A DNA stretch of 64,000 nt. It comes from Solirubrobacter sp963736505. GTDB lineage: Bacteria; Actinomycetota; Thermoleophilia; Solirubrobacterales; Solirubrobacteraceae. The DNA is taken from positions 372,001-436,000 of the forward strand of contig CAVTOZ010000001.1 in assembly GCA_963736505.1 (NCBI GenBank). The letters are read 5' to 3'. Each line of letters starts with the position of its first letter. The first letter of the stretch is position 1. Below the pieces are notes generated by a model. It had not been told where the DNA came from and did not search any database. It saw nothing but the letters and a program-made list of their open reading frames with translations. Of this stretch, positions 27,735-35,447 are shown piece after piece. A program made the translations under genes and the position numbers.

Positions 27735-28499
27735 TCAGGTGACGCTGGGCAGAGCTTCGAGATCGAGGCTGGTGATGCCCTGCTGCAGCAGGAAGCGCGG
27801 ATTCGACTGCGTGAGGCGGTACGCCTGCGCGCTCGAGGCGCCCGCGGCGAGCAGCAGATGGAAGCCGAGCTGGAGCGTGTGCTCGCGCGTGCCGGGGTGC
27901 CCGTCGGAGGCGAGGCAGTAGACGAGGCCGTTGCGCACGAACTCGGCCGCCAGCTCCTGGACCTCGAGCCCGTGGTTGCCGAGCAGCGAGCAGACGTTGA
28001 CCTGCAGCAGCGCGCCGGCCTCGAGCAGCGGCTGCAGGTGCTCGTGGCCGCCGGCGGCGCGCTCGGGATGCGCGAGGAGGAGTCCGAAGCCGAGCCGCGC
28101 GAGCCGGTCCGCGGCGGCGACGAACTCGTCGTCGAGGCCCCGGAACGGGCATTCGAGCAGCAGCCAGCGGCTGCCGGGCGGGCCCTGCGAGATCAGGCGC
28201 AGCTGCTGGCGGGGGAGCTCCAGCGCGTCCTGGTGGGCGAGCTCGCCGCCCGGGTGCAGGCGCACGCCGAGACCCTCGGCGTCGATCGCGCGCTGCGCCT
28301 CCTCACGGCGATCCGCAAGCTCGGCGAGCACCACGTTCGGGTGGTGCCGGCGCTTGATGTGCGGCGTGCAGGCGACGTCGCGGACACCCTCGGCCTGGAG
28401 GCGGCGGGCGTGGCGGAGCGTCTCCTCCATCGTCGCCGCGCCGTCGTCGAGGCCGGGGAGCATGTGGCAATGGAGATCGACGTACGACATTCGCTCCAT
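27735..28499 (-). CDS. CpsB/YwqE-type PHP tyrosine-protein phosphatase
   Basis: A 254-residue PHP-family phosphatase like CpsB/CapC of capsule loci: DLHCHMLPGLDDGA gives the first metal site, ACTPHIKRRHHP the second, LLLAHPERAAG and ASDGHPGTREH the later metal ligands. These manganese-dependent enzymes dephosphorylate the tyrosine kinase that controls capsule chain length. No bacterial tyrosine kinase is in this window. ATG at 28499 is used; a second in-frame ATG at 28490 (SYVDLH) is equally possible. Its presence supports reading the region as an envelope polysaccharide locus. Confidence 0.87.
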   Translation of the reverse strand: MERMSYVDLHCHMLPGLDDGAATMEETLRHARRLQAEGVRDVACTPHIKRRHHPNVVLAELADRREEAQRAIDAEGLGVRLHPGGELAHQDALELPRQQLRLISQGPPGSRWLLLECPFRGLDDEFVAAADRLARLGFGLLLAHPERAAGGHEHLQPLLEAGALLQVNVCSLLGNHGLEVQELAAEFVRNGLVYCLASDGHPGTREHTLQLGFHLLLAAGASSAQAYRLTQSNPRFLLQQGITSLDLEALPSVT

Positions 28500-28529
28500 T
28501 CACACTAGAACGTGCGATATGGAGGCTTG

Positions 28530-28745
28530 TTAAGCGGTCGTCACGGTCCGGCGCGTATGTGCGGCGCCGAATCGGACCTCGACGATGACCCTCCTGGGCA
28601 GCCGCTTGCCGCGCAGCGTGACGGTCCGCTCCTCGCCCGCGTCGAAGCGCGCGCGAGACGTCGCGAGCGCCCGGCCGGCGCTCGAGCGCCGCAGCGGTCG
28701 AGATACCTCGAACGGGTCGGCTTCAAACCACCATAGTCCAGAGGA
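28530..28745 (-). pseudogene. Out-of-frame coding tail of the pseudokinase
   Basis: About 70 codons on the minus strand, without a start, read LWWFEADPFEVSRPLRR, then ATSRARFDAGEERTVTLRG and RRVIVEVRFGAAHTRRTVTT before TAA at 28530-28532. Third codon positions are almost all G or C, as in real genes here. It begins exactly where the pseudokinase ends just after its membrane helix, in the next reading frame. One missing base near 28724 would make it the extracellular C-terminus of that protein. Either a real frameshift or a sequence error explains it. Confidence 0.5.
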
Positions 28746-29463
28746 TCAGTGCGGCCAGCAGCAGCGTCGCAACGGCGGTCACGATCAGCGCCGTGCGGCG
28801 CCGCCGGCGCACGCTGTCGAACGTCCCCGCCTCGAGCCGCTGCAGCGCGTCGGTGACCTGCGAGACCGAGAAGTACGCGCCGTCGTGGGCGCGCGAGACG
28901 ATCTCGCGCAGCGGCGACGGCTCGTCGGAGACCATCGTCTCCAGCAGCCCGGCGACGGCGGCCGGCGACGACGGCGGGCTGTCGTCGCGGGCGAGCAGGC
29001 TGCGGCCGTCGAGCGGATCCAGGTACGCGTTCTCGGCGTTGATCCACACGCGCTCGGGCGTGAGCGGCGGGAGCTCGGCGCCGGCGCCTTCGAGCGCCTC
29101 GACCGCCGAGGCGACCTGGCCGCCGATCCGCGTCGCCTGCGCCGGCGGCAGCGGGCCCTCCTCGAGCATGGCGTCGAGCCGGCGGCCCGCCGGCGCCTCG
29201 GCGACCGCGAACGCGCGCCCCTCGACCGCGCGCGCGTCGAAGACCGGCAGCACGTTCGGGTGCATCACGCCGCGCAGGCGCGTCGCGCGCTCGAGGAAGC
29301 GCACCGCGGCGACCGCGCCGGGCGGCTCGGCGGCGACGTGCAGCACGACGATCCGGCCCTTCGCCGGATCCTGCGCGCGCAGCACTGACTCCGCGCCGTC
29401 TTCGCGCTCGATCGACTCGATGCGATAGCCGGCGAGCTCCGCTCCCGGCTGGAGGTCCTGCAA
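28723..29463 (-). CDS. Membrane-anchored protein pseudokinase
   Basis: A 246-residue protein with a serine/threonine-kinase-like outline: LQPGAELAGYRIESIEREDGAESVLRAQD starts like an STPK, MHPNVLPVFDARAVEGRAFAVAEA matches the hinge region. Every catalytic residue is missing: no lysine where VAIK is expected (RIVVLHVA), no HRD, and LDPLD where DFG should be. A run of arginines and a membrane helix (ALIVTAVATLLLAALILW) end the protein. It is probably a scaffold or sensor that binds envelope or cell-division partners. The frame seems to break right after the helix (see 28530-28745). Confidence 0.7.
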   Translation of the reverse strand: MQDLQPGAELAGYRIESIEREDGAESVLRAQDPAKGRIVVLHVAAEPPGAVAAVRFLERATRLRGVMHPNVLPVFDARAVEGRAFAVAEAPAGRRLDAMLEEGPLPPAQATRIGGQVASAVEALEGAGAELPPLTPERVWINAENAYLDPLDGRSLLARDDSPPSSPAAVAGLLETMVSDEPSPLREIVSRAHDGAYFSVSQVTDALQRLEAGTFDSVRRRRRTALIVTAVATLLLAALILWTMVV

Positions 29464-29534
29464 CCGTTCGACTCCCCTCTACTGCCGACCCGGCTTCATT
29501 AGACCGGATGTGCCGTGCCACGTCGAGTCGGATA

Positions 29535-29555
29535 TTGTTTGCATGGTGCAAGCAA
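29535..29555. promoter_or_regulatory. MarR-type operator candidate over the start codon
   Basis: TTGTTTGCA-TGG-TGCAAGCAA is an inverted repeat with 8 of 9 matching positions per arm; the ATG of the MarR gene lies across the end of the left arm and the spacer. A GATATT -10-like box is at 29531-29536. A bound regulator would block its own transcription and that of the coupled exporter. Confidence 0.5.
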
Positions 29556-29974
29556 CTGAGACGCGCGCCGGCGAGCAGGTGCTCGTGGCGCTGTGGGGCG
29601 TGATCCGGCGCCTCAAGCAGCACGCCGGCGCCGACGGTCACGGCGCGGACCCCGCCGCGATGGCGATCGTGTTCCTGGTCTGCGAGCACGGCCCGCTGCG
29701 CCTGACCGCGCTGGCCGAGGTCGCGGGCCTCGACGCCTCGACCGCGAGCCGCCACGTGCGCAACCTGGAGGCGGCCGGCCACGTCCAGCGCACCGCCGAC
29801 CCCGGCGACGGGCGCGCGACGCTGATCGCCGTCACCGACGGCGGCCGCGCGCTGCTGCGGGCGGCGATGGACGCGCGGGCGCGGCGCTTCGACCAGGCGC
29901 TCGACGGCTGGCCGGAGGCCGACCGCGAGGCGCTCGCGCGGCTGCTGGCGCGCTTCGCGGAGGACCTGGCATGA
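29543..29974 (+). CDS. MarR-family transcriptional regulator
   Basis: A 143-residue winged-helix regulator: RLTALAEVAGLDASTASRHVRNLEAAGHVQR is the DNA-recognition part, and DPGDGRATLIAVTDGGRALL the wing. MarR proteins release DNA when they bind phenolic or other toxic compounds. ATG at 29543 is chosen because it lies in the inverted repeat and close behind a -10-like box; an upstream in-frame start at 29510 gives a short tail without homology. Its stop overlaps the exporter's ATG (ATGA), so the two make one operon. Confidence 0.9.
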   Translation: MVQATETRAGEQVLVALWGVIRRLKQHAGADGHGADPAAMAIVFLVCEHGPLRLTALAEVAGLDASTASRHVRNLEAAGHVQRTADPGDGRATLIAVTDGGRALLRAAMDARARRFDQALDGWPEADREALARLLARFAEDLA

Positions 29975-31473
29975 CGGTCGAGACCGAGACCAACTACCTC
30001 ACGCACCGCCAGATCCTCGTCGTGCTGTCCGGCGTGATGGCGGGCATGCTGCTGGCCGCGCTCGACCAGAGCATCGTCGGCACGGCGCTGCCGCGGATCG
30101 TGTCCGACCTCGGCGGGCTGGACAAGCTCTCGTGGGTCGTCACCGCGTACCTGCTCACCTCCACCGCGGTCACGCCGCTGTGGGGCAAGATCTCCGACCT
30201 CTACGGCCGGCGGCTGATCTTCCAGGCCGCGATCACGATCTTCATCGCCGGCTCGGCGCTGTCGGGGATGGCGCAGTCGATGACCGAGCTGATCGGGGCG
30301 CGCGCGTTCCAGGGGATCGGCGGCGGCGGCCTGTTCGCGATCGCGCTGGCGATCATCGGCGACGTCATCCCGCCGCGCGAGCGCGGCCGCTACCAGGGCT
30401 ACTTCGCGGGCGTGTTCGGCGTGTCCTCGATCGCCGGCCCGCTGCTCGGCGGCTGGTTCACCGACGGCCCGGGCTGGCGCTGGATCTTCTACATCAACCT
30501 GCCGGTCGGGATCGCCGCGCTGATCATCACGTCGAGCGCCCTGAAGCTGCCGGTGCGCCGGCGCGAGCACTCGATCGACTACCTCGGCGCCGCGACGATC
30601 GTCGCGTCGGTGACGTGCCTCCTGCTGTACCTCGACTGGGCCGGCAGGGACTACGGCTGGGGCGCGCCGAGCCCGATGGCGCTGCTCGCCGGCGCGATCC
30701 TGCTGGGCGTCGCGTTCGTGCTCGTCGAGCTGCGCGCGAAGGAGCCGATCATCCCGATGCGGCTGTTCGCGAACCCGATCTTCCGCGTCGGCAACATGTA
30801 CGGCTTCCTCGCGGGCGTCGTGATGTTCGGCGCGATCATCTTCCTGCCGGTCTACCTGCAGGCGGTGCAGGGGATGTCGCCGACGCTGTCGGGGCTGGCG
30901 TTCCTGCCGGCGATGGTCGGCATCTTCGCGACCTCGATCCCGGCGGGGCAGCTGATCTCCAAGACCGGCCGCTACAAGGTCTACCCGGTCATCGGGGCCG
31001 GTCTGCTGACGCTGTCGCTGCTCGGGCTCTCGCGGCTCGCCGCCGACACGCCGTACTGGCAGGCGGCGATCCCGATCTTCCTGCTCGGCGCCGGGCTCGG
31101 CCTGACGATGCAGACGATCCTGACCGCGATCCAGAACTCGGTCGACTACGGCGACATCGGCACGGCGACGGGCGCGACGACGTTCTTCCGCCAGATCGGC
31201 GGCGCGATCGGCGCGGCGGCGTTCGGCGCCGTGCTCGCGACGCGCCTGACCGACCACCTGGCCGAGGAGTTCGGCGGCCGCGCGCCGAAGGCGGACACCA
31301 ACGACGTGCAGGCGATCCAGCACCTCCACGGGCCGGTGAAGGAGCACGTGCTGGTCGCGTTCTCGCACGCGCTCGACGACGTGTTCTTCATCGGCGTGCC
31401 CGTCGTCGTGCTCGCGTTCTTCGTCGCGCTGGCGCTCAAAGAGGTGCCGCTGCGAACGGGCGCACCCAGCTGA
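29971..31473 (+). CDS. DHA2-family MFS drug exporter (14 TM)
   Basis: A 500-residue major-facilitator protein of the EmrB/QacA group. The N-terminus has LDQSIVGTALPRIVSDLGG, typical of DHA2 carriers, then the motif A loop GKISDLYGRRLIF, motif C-like GPLLGGWFTDGPGWRWIFYINLP, and about 14 hydrophobic segments. It would expel hydrophobic drugs or antibiotics using the proton gradient. It is co-transcribed with, and probably repressed by, the MarR gene just upstream. Confidence 0.9.
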   Translation: MTVETETNYLTHRQILVVLSGVMAGMLLAALDQSIVGTALPRIVSDLGGLDKLSWVVTAYLLTSTAVTPLWGKISDLYGRRLIFQAAITIFIAGSALSGMAQSMTELIGARAFQGIGGGGLFAIALAIIGDVIPPRERGRYQGYFAGVFGVSSIAGPLLGGWFTDGPGWRWIFYINLPVGIAALIITSSALKLPVRRREHSIDYLGAATIVASVTCLLLYLDWAGRDYGWGAPSPMALLAGAILLGVAFVLVELRAKEPIIPMRLFANPIFRVGNMYGFLAGVVMFGAIIFLPVYLQAVQGMSPTLSGLAFLPAMVGIFATSIPAGQLISKTGRYKVYPVIGAGLLTLSLLGLSRLAADTPYWQAAIPIFLLGAGLGLTMQTILTAIQNSVDYGDIGTATGATTFFRQIGGAIGAAAFGAVLATRLTDHLAEEFGGRAPKADTNDVQAIQHLHGPVKEHVLVAFSHALDDVFFIGVPVVVLAFFVALALKEVPLRTGAPS

Positions 31474-31539
31474 GCGCGCCGCCGAGCGCCGGGTCGCGGC
31501 CGCGTGGGGGTCGCGGTCATCGCCGCATAGGCTTGCGGC

Positions 31540-32061
31540 ATGGCCCGCATCGCTCCGCTCGACGACAGCTCCGCACCTGACGAGTCCCGCTCGCTGGCCG
31601 CCGCCCATGCGGCCGCGGGCGGCCGCATGACGAACATGAAGTGGACGCTGGCGCACTCGCCCGTCGCGCTGGACGCGCTGCTGCAGTGGTATCCGCTGTT
31701 CGACGCGCTCGTTCCGGTGGTCGGCGAGCGGCGGATGTGGATCCTCTCGCACGCGATCTCGACGCAGGCCGAGTGCCTGATCTGCTCGACGTTCTTCCGC
31801 CGGCTGCTGATCGACGCGGGCGAGGATCCGGGCTCGCTCGAGCTCGACGACTTCGACGAGCTGATCGCCGAGTTCGGACGCCGCCTGGCGGCCGACCCGC
31901 ACTCGGTCGACGACGCGCTGCACGCGCGCCTGAAGGAGCACCTCACAGACGAGCAGATCGTCACGCTGACCGCGTTCGGCGCGCTGATGATCGCGACGAA
32001 CGTGTTCAACGACGCGCTCGGCGTCGAGCTCGACGGCTACCTGGACCGGTACGCGGCATGA
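31540..32061 (+). CDS. AhpD/carboxymuconolactone-decarboxylase-like protein
   Basis: A 173-residue all-helical protein of the AhpD-like superfamily. The redox motif C-L-I-C is in QAECLICSTFFRRLLIDAG, and VTLTAFGALMIATNVFNDALG is the usual C-terminal helix. Members reduce peroxides or decarboxylate lactones. TAGGCT at 31528-31533 is six bases before the ATG, so transcription probably starts at the start codon. It overlaps the following SDR gene by ATGA, which suggests the two enzymes act together on one compound. Confidence 0.8.
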   Translation: MARIAPLDDSSAPDESRSLAAAHAAAGGRMTNMKWTLAHSPVALDALLQWYPLFDALVPVVGERRMWILSHAISTQAECLICSTFFRRLLIDAGEDPGSLELDDFDELIAEFGRRLAADPHSVDDALHARLKEHLTDEQIVTLTAFGALMIATNVFNDALGVELDGYLDRYAA

Positions 32062-32837
32062 GCGTCGCGCTGATCACCGGCGCGGCCCACGGGCAGGGCC
32101 GCGCGACGGCGCTGGCGCTGGCCGAGGACGGCTACGACATCGTCGCGCTGGACGTGGGCAAGCCGCTCGCGTACCCGGGCTACGCGATGGGGACGCCGGA
32201 CGAGCTCGCCTCGCTGGCGTCGGAGGTGCCGACGCGCTGCCTCACCTACGCCGCCGACGTGCGCGACGACGCCGCGGTGACCGCCGCCGTGGACGGCGCG
32301 ATCGCCGAGCTCGGGCGGATCGACGTGCTCTTCAACAACGCCGGCATCTGCGCCTACGGGCTCGCGCACGAGCTGACCGAGGACGCGTGGGACGCGATGA
32401 TCGACATCAACCTGAAGGGCGCGTGGCTGGTCGCCCGGCGCGTGATCCCGCACATGATCGCGGCGAAGTCCGGCGTGATCGTCAACAACTCGTCGATCGC
32501 CGGCCTGCGCGGGATGGGGCGGCTGTCGCACTACGCGGCGAGCAAGTGGGGCCTGACCGGGCTGACGAAGTCGTGGGCGATCGAGCTCGCGCCGCACGGC
32601 ATCCGCGTCGTCTCGATCCACCCGACCGGCGTCGACACGCCTTTGAACGACGGGCTGGCCGAGATGGAGGGCAAGACGCCGCTGGAGGTCGCCGAACAGT
32701 CGGCGGGGAACCTGCTGCCGGTGCCGTGGATCGAGGCCTCCGACGTCGCCGAGGCGGTCCGCTTTCTGGTCAGCGACAAGGCGCGCTACATGACCGGCAC
32801 GGAGTTCGTGCTCGACGCGGGGCTGCTCACGCGCTGA
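32058..32837 (+). CDS. SDR-family NAD(P)-dependent oxidoreductase (mycofactocin-type sequence)
   Basis: A 259-residue classical short-chain dehydrogenase. VALITGAAHGQGRATA is the nucleotide loop, VLFNNAGICAYG the NNAG motif, VNNSSIAGLRG the catalytic serine and SHYAASKWGLTG the YxxxK pair. The AHGQGR variant and the insert around residues 40-60 (AYPGYAMGTPDELASLAS) resemble SDRs that need mycofactocin, but no mycofactocin gene is in this window. It would oxidise an alcohol; the substrate is unknown. The last 11 bases overlap the convergent enolase-superfamily gene. Confidence 0.85.
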   Translation: MSVALITGAAHGQGRATALALAEDGYDIVALDVGKPLAYPGYAMGTPDELASLASEVPTRCLTYAADVRDDAAVTAAVDGAIAELGRIDVLFNNAGICAYGLAHELTEDAWDAMIDINLKGAWLVARRVIPHMIAAKSGVIVNNSSIAGLRGMGRLSHYAASKWGLTGLTKSWAIELAPHGIRVVSIHPTGVDTPLNDGLAEMEGKTPLEVAEQSAGNLLPVPWIEASDVAEAVRFLVSDKARYMTGTEFVLDAGLLTR

Positions 32838-33891
32838 AGCGCGCGACGGCGGCCTCGTCCCACGCGAGCGGGGCCGCCGGCGTCACGTGGCCCCCGGCGA
32901 CCGCCAGCGGCTCCTGCAGGATGGGGGCCGCCTTGTCGAGGTGCTCGAGCAGGTGCGCGTTCGGCAGCGCGGCGAGCACGTGGGCGCTGAACTCGGGGTA
33001 GAGGTGGGTGCTGATCGGGAGGCCGTGGGCGGCGACGCGCAGGAAGCCGGTGACGCCGCCGATGCGGGCGAGGTCGGGCATCACGAGATCGCTCGCGCCG
33101 GCGGCGATCGACAGCGCCGCCTCCTCCGGCGACCACCAGTTCTCGCCGAGCTGGACGGGCGTCTTGAGGTCCAGCGCCGCGTAGCCCGCCACGTCGTTCG
33201 ACGGCAGCGGCTCCTCGATCCAGGTCAGGCCCTCGTCGTCCAGCCGCGCGAGCTCGTCGCTCGGCTGCTGGTTGAGGTCGACCATCACGCCGACGCCGAG
33301 CGCGCGGACGCGCGCGATCACGGCGGGGTCGGCGGACTTGATCTTCAGGTGCGCGAACCCCTCGGCGGCGCGTGACTCGGCGTCGGCGGCCGTGCGCGAG
33401 CTGAGGCTGCCGTACGCGGCCACGGGGGCGACCTCGCCGCCGAGCAGGACGGCCAGCGGCTGGTCGGCCGCGCGCGCCAGCGCGTCCCACGCCGCCATGT
33501 CGAGGCCGCCGAGCACGTACCCGAGCAACCCGGACGTGCCGGCGAAGAAGAAGCGCGCCCGCAGCGTGTCGTAGAGATCCGCGACCGGGCCGGAGAGCTC
33601 GAGCGCGTTCAGCGCGGCGACCACGCCGGCCAGCGCCTCGCGCGTGTAGGTCGCGACGTACGCGCGGCCCGTGACGCCCTCGTGCGTGTGCAGGTCGAGC
33701 AGCGCGAGCGGGAACGTCGTCAGCGTGCCGGCGGCGGTCTCGACCGGCGGGTCGGCGGGAAGCTCGACCGCGCGCACGCGCACCGACCGCGCCGTCAGCA
33801 CCGGCGCCCGCGCGAGCGCGGCGGCAAGGACGTCGCCGCCTCCGGCGGCGCGTTCGCCCCCCGCCCGCGCGGCTTCTCCGCCGCCGGTCAC
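32827..33891 (-). CDS. Enolase-superfamily (mandelate racemase/muconate lactonizing-like) enzyme
   Basis: A 354-residue member of the enolase superfamily. Catalytic and metal positions are visible: K-x-K in FAHLKIKSADP, aspartate in VMVDLNQQ, glutamates in WIEEPLPS and QLGENWWS, DLVMPDLARIGG and the final histidine in ISTHLYPEF. Such enzymes pull a proton next to a carboxylate to racemise, dehydrate or cycloisomerise. GTG at 33891 overlaps the stop of the preceding nitronate monooxygenase gene (GTGA); the first 30 residues lack homology, so a later start is possible. Confidence 0.83.
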   Translation of the reverse strand: MTGGGEAARAGGERAAGGGDVLAAALARAPVLTARSVRVRAVELPADPPVETAAGTLTTFPLALLDLHTHEGVTGRAYVATYTREALAGVVAALNALELSGPVADLYDTLRARFFFAGTSGLLGYVLGGLDMAAWDALARAADQPLAVLLGGEVAPVAAYGSLSSRTAADAESRAAEGFAHLKIKSADPAVIARVRALGVGVMVDLNQQPSDELARLDDEGLTWIEEPLPSNDVAGYAALDLKTPVQLGENWWSPEEAALSIAAGASDLVMPDLARIGGVTGFLRVAAHGLPISTHLYPEFSAHVLAALPNAHLLEHLDKAAPILQEPLAVAGGHVTPAAPLAWDEAAVARFSA

Positions 33892-34943
33892 CGGCCGCCG
33901 CGGAAGCGGGTCTCGGCGCGGGCGAGCGCTTCGCGGGCGCCGCCGGCGAGCTCGGCCAGGATCTCGGCGGCCGGCTTCTCGGCCGCGAGCGCGTGGGCCT
34001 CCCCCGCCCACAGGTTGATCGCCTCCGCGTCGCCCGACTCGCGCGCGGCCTTGCGCAGCGGCGAGGTCAGGTGGTGCAGCTCCGGGTAGGCGAGCGGCGC
34101 ATCCGGGTGCTCGTCCATGAAGCGGTTGCGGATGCCGCGCGCCAGGCGACCCGTGAACGCGCGCGTCAGCGCGGTCTCGCGCGTCGTCGCGAGCGCCTCG
34201 CGGTGCGCCGCCGGCGTGCCCGCCTCGGTCGCGCGCAGGAACGCGGTCCCGACCTGGGCGGCCTCCGCGCCCGCGCACAGCACGGCCGCGACGGCGCCGC
34301 CGGTCGCGATCCCGCCGGTCGCGACCAGCGGGCGGTCGGTCGCGGCGCGGATCAGCTGCAGCAGCGGCAGCAGCCCGAGCAGCGGCGCGCCGTGCGCGTC
34401 CGCGAACGTCCCGCGATGGCCGCCGGCCTCGCCGCCCTGCGCGACCAGCGCGTCGGCGCCCGCGGCGGCCGCGATCTCGGCCTCGTCCGGGCTGGTCACG
34501 GTCACCCACGCCTCGGCGCCCGCCGCCTGCACGCGCGCGATCTCCCCGGCCGCCGGGCAGCCGAACGTGAACGAGACCACGTCCGGCGCCAGCTCCTCCA
34601 CGAGCGCGAGCTTGGCCGCCCAGTCGTCGTCCTCGAAGCGCGGCTCGCCCGCCTCCAGGCCGGCGCGCCGGGCGTCCGCCGCGACGCGCGACGCGTAGCC
34701 GGCGTAGACCGTCGGATCCGCGGGCGCCGGACCCGGCACGAACAGGTTCAGCCCGAACGGCCGCGCCGTCAGCTCGCGCAGCGCCGCGACCCGCTCGCCC
34801 GCCGCGGCGGCGGTCAGGTATCCCGCGGCGAGGAACCCGAGCCCGCCGCCCTCGCACACGGCCGCCGCCAGCTCCGGCGTCGTCGGTCCGCCGGCGAGCG
34901 GCGCCAGCACGATCGGGACGTCCAGCCGATCCAAGACGCTCAT
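33888..34943 (-). CDS. Nitronate monooxygenase / NPD-type FMN oxidoreductase
   Basis: A 351-residue TIM-barrel flavoprotein of the 2-nitropropane dioxygenase family: VPIVLAPLAGGPTTPELAAAV at the start, DVVSFTFGCP, the QGGEAGGHRG motif with the catalytic-type histidine, RPLVATGGIATG and QVGTAFLRATEAG for FMN phosphate binding. It oxidises toxic alkyl nitronates or reduces enoyl groups in related enzymes. ATG at 34943 is chosen because upstream residues have no homology. It is coupled to the enolase-superfamily gene downstream, so both may serve one catabolic route. Confidence 0.85.
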   Translation of the reverse strand: MSVLDRLDVPIVLAPLAGGPTTPELAAAVCEGGGLGFLAAGYLTAAAAGERVAALRELTARPFGLNLFVPGPAPADPTVYAGYASRVAADARRAGLEAGEPRFEDDDWAAKLALVEELAPDVVSFTFGCPAAGEIARVQAAGAEAWVTVTSPDEAEIAAAAGADALVAQGGEAGGHRGTFADAHGAPLLGLLPLLQLIRAATDRPLVATGGIATGGAVAAVLCAGAEAAQVGTAFLRATEAGTPAAHREALATTRETALTRAFTGRLARGIRNRFMDEHPDAPLAYPELHHLTSPLRKAARESGDAEAINLWAGEAHALAAEKPAAEILAELAGGAREALARAETRFRGGR

Positions 34944-34959
34944 CGGCAAGATCCTATGG

Positions 34960-35223
34960 ATGCTCTTCATGGTCATCGAGCACTACGTCGCGGGCGCCGC
35001 CCCTGTCTACGCCCGATTCCGCGAGCGCGGGCGCCAGGCGCCCGACGGGCTGACCTACCTCGACAGCTGGGTCGAGGCGGGGCTGGGCCGGTGCTTCCAG
35101 CTGATGGAGTGCGACGACCTCGCGCTGCTGCAGGAGTGGGTCGCCAAGTGGGAGGACATCGTGCGCTTCGAGGTCATCCCGGTGACGCCGAGCGCGGTCG
35201 CGGCGGGAGTTGTTACCAACTAG
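34960..35223 (+). CDS. DUF3303-like small protein
   Basis: An 87-residue protein with the outline of DUF3303: FMVIEHYVAGAAPVYARFRERGRQAPDGL, then CFQLMECDDLALLQEWVAKW and FEVIPVTPS. The fold is a ferredoxin-like dimer of the type used by small monooxygenases, but the function is unknown. ATG at 34960 is given; an in-frame ATG at 34969 lies eight bases after a TATGGA box and could be the real start. It is divergent from the nitronate monooxygenase gene with 16 bases between them. Confidence 0.72.
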   Translation: MLFMVIEHYVAGAAPVYARFRERGRQAPDGLTYLDSWVEAGLGRCFQLMECDDLALLQEWVAKWEDIVRFEVIPVTPSAVAAGVVTN

Positions 35224-35237
35224 CGCAAGCGCTTGCG
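35224..35237. promoter_or_regulatory. LacI/cre-like palindrome
   Basis: CGCAAGCGCTTGCG is a perfect 14-base palindrome directly after the DUF3303 stop and about 80 bases before the 46-residue gene. Its AAGCGCTT core is that of LacI-family operators. A TACTAT -10 box follows at 35255-35260, so it lies where an operator would act. No LacI gene is in this window. Confidence 0.5.
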
Positions 35238-35254
35238 AACTGTCACAAGCGTGT

Positions 35255-35260
35255 TACTAT
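35255..35260 (+). promoter_or_regulatory. Promoter -10 of the 46-residue gene
   Basis: TACTAT lies 15 bases downstream of TTGCGA (35234-35239), which is part of the palindrome. The arrangement gives a plausible promoter with a ~40-base leader before the ATG at 35307, unlike the leaderless genes nearby. Confidence 0.45.
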
Positions 35261-35306
35261 CTCCCGCGCCGGTTCTTTCTCTCCTCCCCAAGAAAGAGGC
35301 TCCCCA

Positions 35307-35447
35307 ATGGCACGACGCATTGTCGCCGCGCTGAAGCGAGCGCTCGCCGAACCGCACGAAGGGCCGCATTTCCATCAGGGCGCGCAAGGCCAGCCGGCCG
35401 CGTGCTACGTGAAGGACTGCGCCAACCCGCGGCTCGACGTCGCTTAG
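35307..35447 (+). CDS. Conserved small protein, 46 residues
   Basis: A tiny, positively charged protein: ARRIVAALKRALAEPHEGP, then HFHQGAQGQPAACYVKD and CANPRLDVA. It has a AAGAAAGAGG ribosome-binding site seven bases upstream, a clear promoter and a palindromic operator-like site, all signs of a real gene. Two cysteines and the HFH motif could bind a metal. The ending NPRLDV and the CYxxxCxNPR pattern look conserved. The function is unknown. Its last four bases overlap the convergent MarR gene. Confidence 0.6.
   Translation: MARRIVAALKRALAEPHEGPHFHQGAQGQPAACYVKDCANPRLDVA

Noticed and set aside
35224..35237. The palindrome as a transcription terminator of the DUF3303 gene
   Set aside because: The stem is only 7 bases with no loop and no following T run; an operator is a better reading.
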